Shown: piece by piece, positions 27,855 through 37,000 of the stretch
Numbering within the stretch: the first letter of the stretch is position 1
How the letters are laid out: every line of letters starts with the position of its first letter
Assembly (NCBI GenBank): GCA_902525615.1
Contig: CABZHT010000001.1
Location: 537,282 to 601,281 of the forward strand
Direction of reading: 5' to 3'
Length of the DNA stretch: 64,000 nt
From: an uncultured Fidelibacterota bacterium
GTDB lineage: Bacteria > Fidelibacterota > Marinisomatia > Marinisomatales > Marinisomataceae
Translations under genes and position numbers: made by a program
Notes under the pieces: model-generated
Database searches by the model: none
Told to the model about the DNA's origin: nothing
The model's input: the letters and a program-made list of their open reading frames with translations, nothing else

Positions 27855-28703
27855 ATGTTTAAAGATAACTTATTAAAAAATAAAACTATTGTTGTTACCG
27901 GAGGTGGTTCTGGTTTAGGCAAAAGTATGGCAAGAAGATTTGGTGAACTTGGAGCAAATTTGGTCATTAGCGGAAGAAGAAAAGAAGTGCTTGAAGAGGC
28001 AGCACACGAGTTTTCAGAAAAAAATATCGATGTGTTAACTTGCCCTGGTGATGTTCGAAAAATTGAAGATGTTGAAACTATGTCTAAACAGGCATTAGAT
28101 AAATTTGGAACAGTTGATGCACTGTTGAATAATGCTGCTGGTAATTTTATTTCTCCAACTGAGATGCTTAGTCAAAATGCTTTTAAAGCTGTAATTGACA
28201 TTGTGCTTATGGGCACATGGAATTGCACAAGTGTGCTTGGAAAAGAAATGATCAAAAATAAAAAAGGTAATATTTTAAGTATTGTAACCACATATGCTTG
28301 GACTGGCTCACCCTTTGTAGTGCCGTCTGCAGCTGCAAAAGCTGGTGTTTTGGCAATGACAAGATCATTAGCTGTAGAGTGGGGTAAATATAATATTAGA
28401 TTTAATGCCATAGCACCGGGACCTTTTCCTACAAAAGGAGCATGGTCAAGATTAATGCCTCCAGGATTTGATGATTTTGAAGATGATATGAAGAATAAAA
28501 TTCCCATGAAACGTTTTGGGGAAAGACATGAATTAGAAAATCTAGCATCTTATTTAATGAGCGATGGTTCTGCATACATTAACGGAGAAGTTGTTACTAT
28601 TGATGGCGGAGAATGGATAGCAGGAGCAGGAGAATTTTCCGATTTAACTAAATTGCCTGAATCAATGTGGAAAGCAATGGCTGAAAGTAGAAAGAAAAAA
28701 TAA
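27855..28703 (+). CDS. 2,4-Dienoyl-CoA reductase, DECR1-like SDR
   Basis: This short-chain dehydrogenase probably reduces 2,4-dienoyl-CoA with NADPH in unsaturated fatty acid oxidation. The cofactor motif is TGGGSGLG (residues 15-22), and NNAAGNF lies in the middle. The catalytic region TTYAWTGSPFVVPSAAAKAG has Ser in place of the usual SDR Tyr of YxxxK and a Tyr upstream. This is the layout I recall for mitochondrial DECR1, as are WGKYNIRFNAIAPGPFPTKGA and the GAGEFSDL tail. GGGGAG precedes the start. The neighbouring SDR starts directly at its stop codon. Confidence 0.85.
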   Translation: MFKDNLLKNKTIVVTGGGSGLGKSMARRFGELGANLVISGRRKEVLEEAAHEFSEKNIDVLTCPGDVRKIEDVETMSKQALDKFGTVDALLNNAAGNFISPTEMLSQNAFKAVIDIVLMGTWNCTSVLGKEMIKNKKGNILSIVTTYAWTGSPFVVPSAAAKAGVLAMTRSLAVEWGKYNIRFNAIAPGPFPTKGAWSRLMPPGFDDFEDDMKNKIPMKRFGERHELENLASYLMSDGSAYINGEVVTIDGGEWIAGAGEFSDLTKLPESMWKAMAESRKKK

Positions 28704-29456
28704 ATGCTCGATTTAAACAACAAAACCGCAATAGTTTCTGGTGGATCAAAAGGAATAGGTAAAGCTATTGCTACGAAACTTGCACAAGCGGGTGCAAATG
28801 TTGTGATTTGCAGCAGAAAAAAAGAAAATCTTGATTCTGCGGTTAATGAAGCAGTATCAAATGGACTCACTCTGATTCCTATTGAATGCAATACAAGCGA
28901 TAAAGAATCCATCCAATCCGTTGTAGATCATACATTAGAAAAATTTAATGGAGTCGACATTTTAGTAAATAACGCGGCGGCAAATCCCTACTATGGACCG
29001 ATTTTAAATTCTGAAGATTCTCATTGGGATAAAATTTTTGATGTTAATGTTAAAGGCTATTTTAATTTTGCAAAAGCATGTAGTAAGATGATGATTGCTA
29101 ATAATTCTGGTAAAATTATTAATGTAGCTTCCATAGCAGCTAAAACACCTCTAGAAGGTTTAGGGGTTTACAACATAAGTAAGGCTGCTGTAGTAATGCT
29201 TACAAAAGTCTTAGCTAAAGAGCTTGGTGAATACAATATTAATGTCAATACATTAGCTCCTGGGCTCATTAAAACTGATTTCAGTAAAGCGTTATGGAAA
29301 AACGAAGATACACATAGCAAAATTGTTAAATCAATTCCAAAGGGTAAAATGGGATCGCCTGATGATATATCGGGAATGGCGCTTTATCTTGCATCTGAAG
29401 CATCAGATTTTGTGACAGGGTCAATTTTTACAGTTGATGGTGGGATAACAACCTAA
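28704..29456 (+). CDS. SDR-family oxidoreductase
   Basis: A classical 250-residue short-chain dehydrogenase. It has the nucleotide motif SGGSKGIGKAIA (about residues 12-23), NNAAANPYYGP in place of NNAG, the catalytic Ser in NVASIAAKTP, YNISKAA (YxxxK) and the NTLAPGLIKTDF region, ending in TGSIFTVDGG. The NPYYGP stretch resembles DHRS4-like carbonyl reductases. It begins at the base after the stop of the dienoyl-CoA reductase gene, so the two are probably one operon for acyl or lipid metabolism. The substrate is not predictable. Confidence 0.87.
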   Translation: MLDLNNKTAIVSGGSKGIGKAIATKLAQAGANVVICSRKKENLDSAVNEAVSNGLTLIPIECNTSDKESIQSVVDHTLEKFNGVDILVNNAAANPYYGPILNSEDSHWDKIFDVNVKGYFNFAKACSKMMIANNSGKIINVASIAAKTPLEGLGVYNISKAAVVMLTKVLAKELGEYNINVNTLAPGLIKTDFSKALWKNEDTHSKIVKSIPKGKMGSPDDISGMALYLASEASDFVTGSIFTVDGGITT

Positions 29457-29457
29457 G

Positions 29458-30102
29458 TCAATCTAAGATCCAATTTGAAAACGATTGAATATTAGAAAAA
29501 GTTTTTGAACCTGTGGCTTGAAGTCTTTCTAAATTGTTATGGCCATTGGAAAGTAGTGCACAATCAATGCTAAGTGCTGTTGAAACAGTAAAGTCTAGCA
29601 TGCTATCACCAACAATAATTGTTTGTTCAAGCGGTATATCAGTATTGTTTAATAATTCCTTTCCTTCAAATTCTTTTCCATAGCCTGATGGTGTATTGCT
29701 TATGCCAACAACATTATCAAGTAGATGTGTAATGCCAAAAAAATCTACTTGCTCTTCAAGTCGGCTTTGAACTGTTGCAGATAATATGCTTTGTGTGACT
29801 CCCAATTTCTGGAAACGTGCAATGGTATCTTGAGCATAAGGTTGTAAAGCTAGTTTTTTAAAGTTTTGTTCAAAGCCTAGATGAAATTCGTCGTTAGCAA
29901 TTATAAAATCTTCTTTTGAAAAATCAAATCCAATAGACTCATAGAAAGTTTTAATTGGGAAAAGAAATTTCTTTCTATATTTTTCTTCAGTCATTTCGGG
30001 AAGCTTTCTTTTTTCTAAAGATACATTAAGTAGATCAACGCATAAGGTTAAATCATTAAGCAAAGTTCCATTCCAATCCCAAATTATGTGCTTATATTTC
30101 AC
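29458..30102 (-). CDS. HAD-superfamily hydrolase, phosphoglycolate-phosphatase-like
   Basis: This is a cytoplasmic HAD phosphatase of about 214 residues. The nucleophile motif is HIIWDWNGTLLND near the N-terminus, motif II is SILSATVQS, and the acidic motif is IIVGDSMLDF. The helical cap between motifs I and II places it with the phosphoglycolate phosphatase-like group. I prefer a GTG start at 30102, which avoids overlap with the divergent Nudix gene; a TTG at 30120 is also open. The stop is 1 bp from the convergent SDR gene. Confidence 0.82.
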   Translation of the reverse strand: MKYKHIIWDWNGTLLNDLTLCVDLLNVSLEKRKLPEMTEEKYRKKFLFPIKTFYESIGFDFSKEDFIIANDEFHLGFEQNFKKLALQPYAQDTIARFQKLGVTQSILSATVQSRLEEQVDFFGITHLLDNVVGISNTPSGYGKEFEGKELLNNTDIPLEQTIIVGDSMLDFTVSTALSIDCALLSNGHNNLERLQATGSKTFSNIQSFSNWILD

Positions 30103-30106
30103 GGAT

Positions 30107-30742
30107 ATGAAAGTAGACAAAATAATTGCATTAATAAAGGAAAGAGTTGGCAGTAATTCTGAATTACCTGGATGGAAGAGTCATAAAAAAATGGCTGTAA
30201 TTCCAATAAATAGTATTACAGAAAAAGCATTCATTCCTCCAAAAGATGCTAAGCAGGCTAGCGTAAGCATCATTTTATTTGAAGAAAATAATCAATTATT
30301 TTTTTTGCTAACAAAAAGAACTGATAATGTTGAGCATCATAAAGGCCAAGTATCTTTACCTGGGGGAGCTATTGATAAAAATGAAACTGCACAAAATGCT
30401 TCACTTAGAGAGACAAAAGAAGAAATTGGGATTGATTCTTCAAGCTTAAAAAGCCTTGGACAACTTTCTAGCCTTTATACACCAGTATCGTATTTTAATA
30501 TCCATGTTTTTTTATGGTATTCAGAGACTCATCCTCAAATTAAAATTAATGATAGCGAAGTTGATCAGGTTTATAAGATTAGTCTAGATGAATTAATTGA
30601 TAATAATTTAGTGTTAAACACTCCAATCAATAAGTCAGGTTTTAAAATCAATGTTCCAGCCTATCATTTCAATGAATGTATTTGTTGGGGAGCAACTGCA
30701 ATGATAATTACAGAGATTAAAGATATCATTAATGAATCTTAA
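30107..30742 (+). CDS. Nudix hydrolase, probable CoA pyrophosphatase
   Basis: This 211-residue protein has a full Nudix box at residues 87-109 (GAIDKNETAQNAS then LRETKEEIGI). It is preceded by TKRTDNVEHHKGQVSLPGG, the UPF0035-type extension that marks CoA diphosphatases of the NudL group. These split CoA or acyl-CoA into phosphopantetheine and 3',5'-ADP. The start is the ATG at 30107. It abuts the convergent FTR1 gene with no spacer. The neighbouring acyl-CoA enzymes fit, but the substrate is inferred. Confidence 0.85.
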   Translation: MKVDKIIALIKERVGSNSELPGWKSHKKMAVIPINSITEKAFIPPKDAKQASVSIILFEENNQLFFLLTKRTDNVEHHKGQVSLPGGAIDKNETAQNASLRETKEEIGIDSSSLKSLGQLSSLYTPVSYFNIHVFLWYSETHPQIKINDSEVDQVYKISLDELIDNNLVLNTPINKSGFKINVPAYHFNECICWGATAMIITEIKDIINES

Positions 30743-31606
30743 TTATGTCTTGTTAGGATTAGATGCTCTTTTCCAAAGAAATGATACAAGGGTTAAAGTA
30801 AGTAGCCAACTGACCAGCTCTGTAGAAGTTGGGTTGCCATTGTATCCGAAAAAGCCTTTGAACAACTGTCCTATTGCACCTTTATCGCTCAATAATGGTT
30901 TTGGAGTTCCATTATTATCGATATTAAATCCAAAAACGGGACCTTTGTCATTAACATTCCATATTTCCATTTGCTTCATTTCATCTTTGGTATAAAATGC
31001 TTCTTCGAATTCATGAACGCCATATGCAACTAATCCAGCACACACAAAAATGAGTAATATAGATGTCACATTAAAGAACTGTTTTAAAGGAACTCTTTTA
31101 CCTTGTACAAAGATTGCGTAACCAATCATTAGCGCAACAATGGATCCTAACACTGAACCACCAATGGAAAGACCATTTGATTGGATTACAATAGCATACA
31201 TGAAAAGCACTACTTCAACACCTTCTCTGAAAATTGCAAAAAATGTTAATGCAAATAGACCCAATGAAACATTCTTATCTTTTTCAATTATATCTGAGGC
31301 TTCTTTTTCTAAACTTGCAGCAACATTTTTATTTCTACCCATCCAAATAATCATTGTTGAAAGCAAAAAGGCAGCAATTAACATGGTTGTCCCTTCAAAA
31401 ATAGCAGCCTGCTTTCCTTCAAAGCCTCCATACGCAATTTGAAATATAACAGCAAAGATTCCAGTAGCAACAAATGATGCAATAACACCATTAATTATAC
31501 TTTTCTTTAAGTGTTCTCTACCTGTTTTAACGATGAAAGTATAAAGTATTCCTACAACAAGCACTCCTTCAAGCACTTCTCTAAACATAATTAAAAATTC
31601 ACTCAT
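30743..31606 (-). CDS. FTR1-family iron permease
   Basis: FTR1/EfeU permeases take up iron across the inner membrane, in known systems coupled to ferrous oxidation. The 287-residue protein has seven membrane segments and the two RExxE-type iron motifs: FREVLEG (residues 8-14) and FREGVE (126-131). A hydrophilic periplasmic stretch with acidic residues (HEFEEAFYTKDEMKQMEIW) precedes the last helix. AAGGAAAAT precedes the ATG, and just upstream sits a 17-bp palindrome. The next gene upstream encodes an azurin-like cupredoxin, a plausible partner. EfeB-type peroxidase is absent from the window. Confidence 0.92.
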   Translation of the reverse strand: MSEFLIMFREVLEGVLVVGILYTFIVKTGREHLKKSIINGVIASFVATGIFAVIFQIAYGGFEGKQAAIFEGTTMLIAAFLLSTMIIWMGRNKNVAASLEKEASDIIEKDKNVSLGLFALTFFAIFREGVEVVLFMYAIVIQSNGLSIGGSVLGSIVALMIGYAIFVQGKRVPLKQFFNVTSILLIFVCAGLVAYGVHEFEEAFYTKDEMKQMEIWNVNDKGPVFGFNIDNNGTPKPLLSDKGAIGQLFKGFFGYNGNPTSTELVSWLLTLTLVSFLWKRASNPNKT

Positions 31607-31617
31607 ATTTTCCTTTT

Positions 31618-31634
31618 TTGAGATATAATCTCAA
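31618..31634. promoter_or_regulatory. Palindrome at the FTR1 gene start, candidate operator
   Basis: TTGAGAT and ATCTCAA arms are separated by three bases, 11 bases in front of the FTR1 ATG and directly before its ribosome-binding site. A repressor such as an iron or redox regulator could bind here, or the RNA could form a hairpin blocking the ribosome site. It does not match the classical Fur box. Confidence 0.4.
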
Positions 31635-31699
31635 TATTAGAATCGTAATATATGCAGATTTATCAATTCATCCAAGCGTGTTAATCCTCTATATAGGAA

Positions 31700-32143
31700 T
31701 TACTCTACGATCATATAACCACGCATAGAGCCTGCATGGGCAATATATGTACAGACGTACAAATATCTACCTGGCTTTTTAGGCGCGTCAAATTCAATAG
31801 TAGTTTCTTCTTGCTTATCTATTAAAATAGATTTTGCGAGAATTCTATTATCGTCCGGAGCATCACCACCAAAGTAGCTTTCAGCTAGCTTGATGATTTC
31901 TGGAGCAGCAGATTCATCTTTGAAAATGACAATATTGTGTTGCATTTCACCCATAAACTCTAAAGGAGTATTATTTTTTAAAATAATTTTAACCTTCGAA
32001 CCTGCTTTAACTGTGAATTCTTCAACATCATATTTCATTTCAGAACCTAAAGATCCAATATTTACAACTTGTGCTTCTTGTGGAGCACCACCACATGCTA
32101 TAAATACGAATATTGAAAGTGTTAACAATAACTTGTTATACAT
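31700..32143 (-). CDS. Azurin-like cupredoxin lipoprotein
   Basis: This 147-residue periplasmic type 1 copper protein has a lipoprotein signal (MYNKLLLTLSIFVFIAC, Cys17). The copper ligands are all visible: His69 in EMQHNIV, then Cys131, His136 and Met140 in YVCTYIAHAGSM, with the C-x4-H-x3-M spacing of azurin. A longer-than-usual loop (about 75-105, ending GGDAPDDNR) lies between them. A strong GAGGGG site precedes its ATG. It is encoded just upstream of the FTR1 permease, so it may transfer electrons during iron oxidation. Another electron carrier role is possible. Confidence 0.88.
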   Translation of the reverse strand: MYNKLLLTLSIFVFIACGGAPQEAQVVNIGSLGSEMKYDVEEFTVKAGSKVKIILKNNTPLEFMGEMQHNIVIFKDESAAPEIIKLAESYFGGDAPDDNRILAKSILIDKQEETTIEFDAPKKPGRYLYVCTYIAHAGSMRGYMIVE

Positions 32144-32156
32144 TTTTTCCCCTCTT

Positions 32157-33020
32157 TCATTTGAATTTTGGAATTAGTGAATTACTATTTTCCATATATT
32201 TTTTGTAATCTGGCCTACTTTGCATCATTGCTTGATCCATCATAGGGCCCGTAATATAATAAAAAATTGACCCCATAATCAATGGACTTAAAAATGAACC
32301 TGCAATAAATAAAAGATTTTCACTAGAAATGCTAAAAGTAAAAATGCTTATCCAAACAACAAGATCACCAAAATAATTAGGATGTCTTGAATACTTCCAT
32401 AATCCGCTCTTACAAATTTTACCTTTATTTTTGGGATCTTTTCTAAAAGCTTTTAATTGCAAATCACTAATTGACTCCCAAGCTAGACCAATAAAAAATA
32501 TTGTTGATGCAAACATATTCTCAATGAATGATAAAGGTTTTTCGTTTAGATACCCAAAGTAAATTGATACGCCTACTAAGGTGCATAAACTTCCTTGAAG
32601 TAGAAAAACTCTTATAAAACTATGCCACCAATAGTTGTTACCGCTTTCTTTTCTCCATTCAACATATCGAAAATCTTCACCGTGACCAATGTTTCTAAAT
32701 CCAATATGTGACGCCAGTCTTATAGCCCACAGCGATACTAGGAATAGAATAAACAACGATCTCTCAGAGTAAACTTGGTCCATTGATACAAGTAGCGAGG
32801 ACCCAAGAACTATAAATGCAGGACCCCAAAAAATATCAACAATGCTTGCATCTTTAACAAGTAAACTCACAATCCATAAAACACTCATAAATACAATTAC
32901 TCCTCCAAAGCCAGTTATTAAATGATGATTAGCAAGGATTTGATTATTTGGTGTAGAAATATATGACAAAATCACAATGAGAGAAATTGTAATACAGTTC
33001 ATAATAACGATTCTTTTCAT
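32157..33020 (-). CDS. DUF1295 / steroid 5-alpha-reductase-like membrane protein
   Basis: This 287-residue membrane protein has about seven hydrophobic helices. Its C-terminal half has the DUF1295 and isoprenylcysteine-methyltransferase-like pattern: DLQLKAFRKDP, then GLWKYSRHPNYFGDLVVW, where the RHPNYFG motif binds the nicotinamide or SAM cofactor in relatives. VDIFWGPAFI near residue 65 is also typical. The VOC gene lies downstream after one base and the cupredoxin gene follows this one. Lipid or steroid-like double-bond reduction is the family theme, but the substrate is unknown. Confidence 0.8.
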   Translation of the reverse strand: MKRIVIMNCITISLIVILSYISTPNNQILANHHLITGFGGVIVFMSVLWIVSLLVKDASIVDIFWGPAFIVLGSSLLVSMDQVYSERSLFILFLVSLWAIRLASHIGFRNIGHGEDFRYVEWRKESGNNYWWHSFIRVFLLQGSLCTLVGVSIYFGYLNEKPLSFIENMFASTIFFIGLAWESISDLQLKAFRKDPKNKGKICKSGLWKYSRHPNYFGDLVVWISIFTFSISSENLLFIAGSFLSPLIMGSIFYYITGPMMDQAMMQSRPDYKKYMENSNSLIPKFK

Positions 33021-33021
33021 T

Positions 33022-33318
33022 TTAGTACCTCAGAATTTCTATGTTGTTGCCAGATCTATCTTTTATATACACTGATACAGATCCATCTCGATGAGTTACC
33101 GGCTTACCATAATCTTCTACATTATTTTTTAGTATGGCAAAGTGGAATGGATGTTGTTCAGGTAGAACTAAAGCTAACTTAACGTTATCAAATTCAAGCA
33201 TTGCCCAAGAACTATCTTGATATAAAATATCACATTTAAAATTTTCAGTATACCACTCAACTGATTTATTTATATCATCAGTACAAATGGCTACGTGATC
33301 TAAAATATCTTTTTTCAT
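33022..33318 (-). CDS. VOC (glyoxalase/bleomycin resistance) superfamily protein
   Basis: This small single-module VOC protein has about 98 residues, beginning MKKDILDHVAICTDDINKSV with YTENFKCD after it. The frame is open for 52 more codons upstream, but those residues do not look like the family. The ATG at 33318 follows AAAAGGGTAAAA, a fair ribosome-binding site. The metal-ligand positions are only partly clear: His near the start (LDHVAI), a Glu near the end (NNIEILRY) and His in HPFHFAI. Reaction and substrate are unknown. Confidence 0.7.
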   Translation of the reverse strand: MKKDILDHVAICTDDINKSVEWYTENFKCDILYQDSSWAMLEFDNVKLALVLPEQHPFHFAILKNNVEDYGKPVTHRDGSVSVYIKDRSGNNIEILRY

Positions 33319-33392
33319 TTTTACCCTTTTAATTGAATTTTTAAAATTTTGATAGTGAAAATTAATAAAACAATACGTATTTTGATAATACA

Positions 33393-34007
33393 ATGAATGA
33401 TAAAATCCCAATTTTTCCGCTCCCTTTAGTTTTGCTTCCAGGCGAAAAACTTCCGCTGCATATATTTGAAGCAAAGTACAAAAAGATTGTTGAATATTGC
33501 TTAAAGCATAATCAAAAATTTGGTATTATTAATTCCAGAAATAATGATACCCTGTCGATTGGGTGCACAGCTGAAATTACTCAAATCACTGCAGCTGAAG
33601 GAGATACAGGAGAGTATGATATTCTTGTAACAGGAGTTGAACGATTTATTGTTAAGAGTTATAACTATTCGAAAGACTATAAACAAGCTTACGTGAAAAC
33701 TTGGCAGGATATTGATGATTCAATTGATGAAACTTTACTCCAAGAAACCAACGTATTCTTATATGAAGTACTGATGAAATTAGGAGCCTCTGCAAAAATT
33801 GCTCAGATAAGTATGCCTAAAGCTGCATTTGAAATTGCTTCTATGCTTGATATTGACAAGCGTGCAAAAAAAATGTTGTTAAAAAGTCAATCAGAAAAGG
33901 ATAGACTTATCATTCTTAAAAGAATCTTAAAGAAAGCCATTGTCAAAATTGATTATGATGATCCTACAAAAGTTGGATATCATAATTACTCACAGTTTGA
34001 AGCTTAG
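33393..34007 (+). CDS. Stand-alone LON N-terminal (substrate-binding) domain protein
   Basis: This 204-residue protein begins KIPIFPLPLVLLPGEKLPLHIFEAKYK, the classic start of the Lon protease substrate-binding domain. It continues with GCTAEITQI and DILVTGVERF. The AAA+ ATPase and Ser-Lys protease domains are missing. Such proteins are widespread in bacteria, often called LonN or PUA-like peptidase regulators. The last ~70 residues are helical (ASAKIAQISMPKAAFEIASML). It is convergent with the RND permease gene and the two stop codons interlock (TTAG). Confidence 0.88.
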   Translation: MNDKIPIFPLPLVLLPGEKLPLHIFEAKYKKIVEYCLKHNQKFGIINSRNNDTLSIGCTAEITQITAAEGDTGEYDILVTGVERFIVKSYNYSKDYKQAYVKTWQDIDDSIDETLLQETNVFLYEVLMKLGASAKIAQISMPKAAFEIASMLDIDKRAKKMLLKSQSEKDRLIILKRILKKAIVKIDYDDPTKVGYHNYSQFEA

Positions 34008-37000
34008 GAATTTTTCTTTTTATTTCCTGATATCAAATTGATAAAATCATCAATAATCACATATGATACTGGCACTAATAGTAGAATGACAAACGTTGCA
34101 AATAAAATTCCAATTCCTAATGAAATTGCCATTGGCTTTAAGAAAAGTACTTGAGTTGATTGATTAAAGAGTAGAGGAGCAATTCCTAGAAAAGTTGTAA
34201 GTGAGGTTAATATTACTGGTCTAAATCTTGATCTAACTGCATCTGTTACAGCCTTTAATGTACTATCGCCTTTTTCTTTAGCTCTATTAACGAAAACTAC
34301 TAGCAACAAGCTGTCATTTACCACAACTCCAGAAAGAGCTACAACTCCTAATAATGATAGAACAGACATTGGTTGAAAGAGCATTAGGTGCCCTAAAATA
34401 GCACCAACCATTCCAAATGGAATAGCTGATAGAATAATCAATGGTTTAAAATAGGATTTAAGCGGAATTGCTAATAAAACAAAAATAGTAAAAATTGCTA
34501 AACCAAATTTTACAAATATATCTTGAAGTTGTTCTGCCTGCTCTGCGGGTTCTCCTGCAAGTGCAAACGATACACCAGGTTCCTTATCTAAAATATTTTT
34601 TAAGCTATTTATTGGGTTACCTTCTGGACCAATTATAGTAGACAAAATCATAGAGGATGTATTTTTACTAATATCTACATCTGAGGTTATTTCAACAACT
34701 CGTTTACCATCAATTCTCTTAATTGCAGATTTTCCTGGGATTTCCTTTACTTTTGCCACAGCGTACAACGGAATTTTAATACCAGTATTAGTTCTGATTC
34801 TTAAATTTTCAAGCGTTCTGGCGTTATCCCTCTCAATTTTTGTTAGCTTTAACATAACTTTTATATCATCATCTTGGCGTTGAATTCTTTGAACTTCTTC
34901 TCCATAGAACGCTTGTCTAACTTGTTTTGCAATAATGGCTGTAGTTAAACCATATGCTTCAGCTGCTGGGAGAAGTTCAATTTGAAGTTCACTTTTACCA
35001 ATTTTATCGGAATCATTTAGATCATATATTCCAGCATAATTACTAAGAAGTAATCTAGTATTTTTAATTACTCGATTTAAATCATCAAAATTATTTCCTG
35101 AAAATTCAAAATGAATCGGTTTACCAGCACTAAATATATTTGCACTAAAATTCAATCTTTCAACACCCGGAATAATCCCAACTCTTTCTCTTAAAATATT
35201 AATAATATCATAGGCACCAGTTAATCCCCATCTACTATCTGCAGGTGTCAATATAACTACGACTTCGCCAAGATGAGGGGTTGAGCTAGCTTTGAGCACT
35301 GGACCAGTTGGACTGCTCTCTGCTTCTTGGGCACTAAAATATTGATCACCAACAGTTGTCATAACATGGGATATTATTTTTCTATTATTTTCTGTATTTA
35401 ATTCATTTTTTAGTTTTAAAGCTTCCATCTCAACCATTTTTGTTACTTTTTCTGTCGTATTAATTGGTGTTCCTTCTGGTAGGTCAATAACAATTGCAAC
35501 TTCTTCAGCTTCTAATACTGGGAAAAACTGCCACTTTACCCATCCACCAGCAAGTAATGAAAATGAAATAAATAATACACCTACAAAAATTGAAACAGTT
35601 TGATAACGATTTTTAATAGATTTTTTAACTAAGGGAAGCCAATTATCATCTACAAAAGTATATAATTTTTTTGAAAAATAATTTCTCGCTGATCTTAAAA
35701 TATTTCCAAATTTTACAAAACGATATTGAAACCATTCACCAGCATGATTTAAATGTGCAGGTAGAATTGTAGTTGATTCTATAAGTGAAAAAACTAAAAT
35801 AGGAATAGCTGTTAAAGGAAATGTTCTCCATATTGGTCCAGTATCACCTGCTAAATCAAGCATAGGAGCAAAAACAACTATTGTTGTCAAAATTCCAAAG
35901 AAAACTGGAAGCATAACTTCCATAGTACCCTTTACAGTTGAAGTAAAGTTATCTTCTTTAAGCTTAATTCTTCTACGAAATACATTTTCTCCAACAATAA
36001 TAGCATCATCAACTACAATTCCAAGTACAACTATAAACATAAAAGTTGATAAAACATTTATTGTAACTCCTAATAGTGGTAGTAATAATAATGCTCCTCC
36101 AAAAGATATGGGAATACCCATCGCAACCCAAAAAGCGACTGAAGGTCTTAAAAACATAGTTAAAAGAATTAGTACTAAACACATTCCAATTGCAAAATTT
36201 TTGTATAAAATATTTATTCTATCCTCAAGAAATCTTGCTTGATCATACCAATAGTCAATTTGAATATTTTCAGGCATATCATTTTTTTTATTTTTTACAA
36301 AATTCCTTAGCTGATCAGAGGCATCCAAAACATCTTGGTTACCAACTAGATTTACACTTATAAACATTGCTTTAGTACCATTCCATTTGAAGAATTTATC
36401 AACATCTTCAAAAGTATCATTAATGACTGCAACATCTTTCAAGAGCAGAGTACTACCATTTGCATTTGTTCTAATTACAATATTTTCAAATTCATCTCCT
36501 TTGTATGACTGGCCAACTGTTCTTATAAGTTGGTCGCCTTTAGTACTTGAGATAACACCACCAGGTAAATCGATTGAGCCCATATTAATAGCAAATGCAA
36601 TCTCATCAAAAGTTAGATTATATTTTTCTAAACTATTTTCAGAAATTTCTATAGATATTTCTCTATTTCTATTACCATAAATTTCAGTAAATGATACTTC
36701 ACTGAGATTTTTTATTTCTTCGTTAATCCTTTTAGTAACACTCAAAAGAGTATTTTCATCTACATCCCCATGAATTACTACATCAAGAACCTTTTCAACA
36801 ATCTCAAGTTTTTTGACGATTGGTTCTTCACTGTTTTCAGGGAAAGTGGTAATGCCATCAACAATAGTTTTGATTTCTTCAAACGTGTTATCGAAATCAG
36901 CACTAGCGAATATTCTAATTCCTACATATCCACCACCTTCTAAAGAATTTGAATTGATTTTTTTTATTCCTGCAACACCTTCTAGTCGATCCTCAATCTT

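Noticed and set aside
31618-31634. Fur box in front of the FTR1 gene
   Set aside because: The palindrome TTGAGAT(n3)ATCTCAA does not match the GATAATGATAATCATTATC consensus, so I call it only a candidate operator.
33319-33474. N-terminal extension of the VOC protein
   Set aside because: The extra residues are not VOC-like, overlap the divergent LON-domain gene start and have no SD; the ATG at 33318 fits better.
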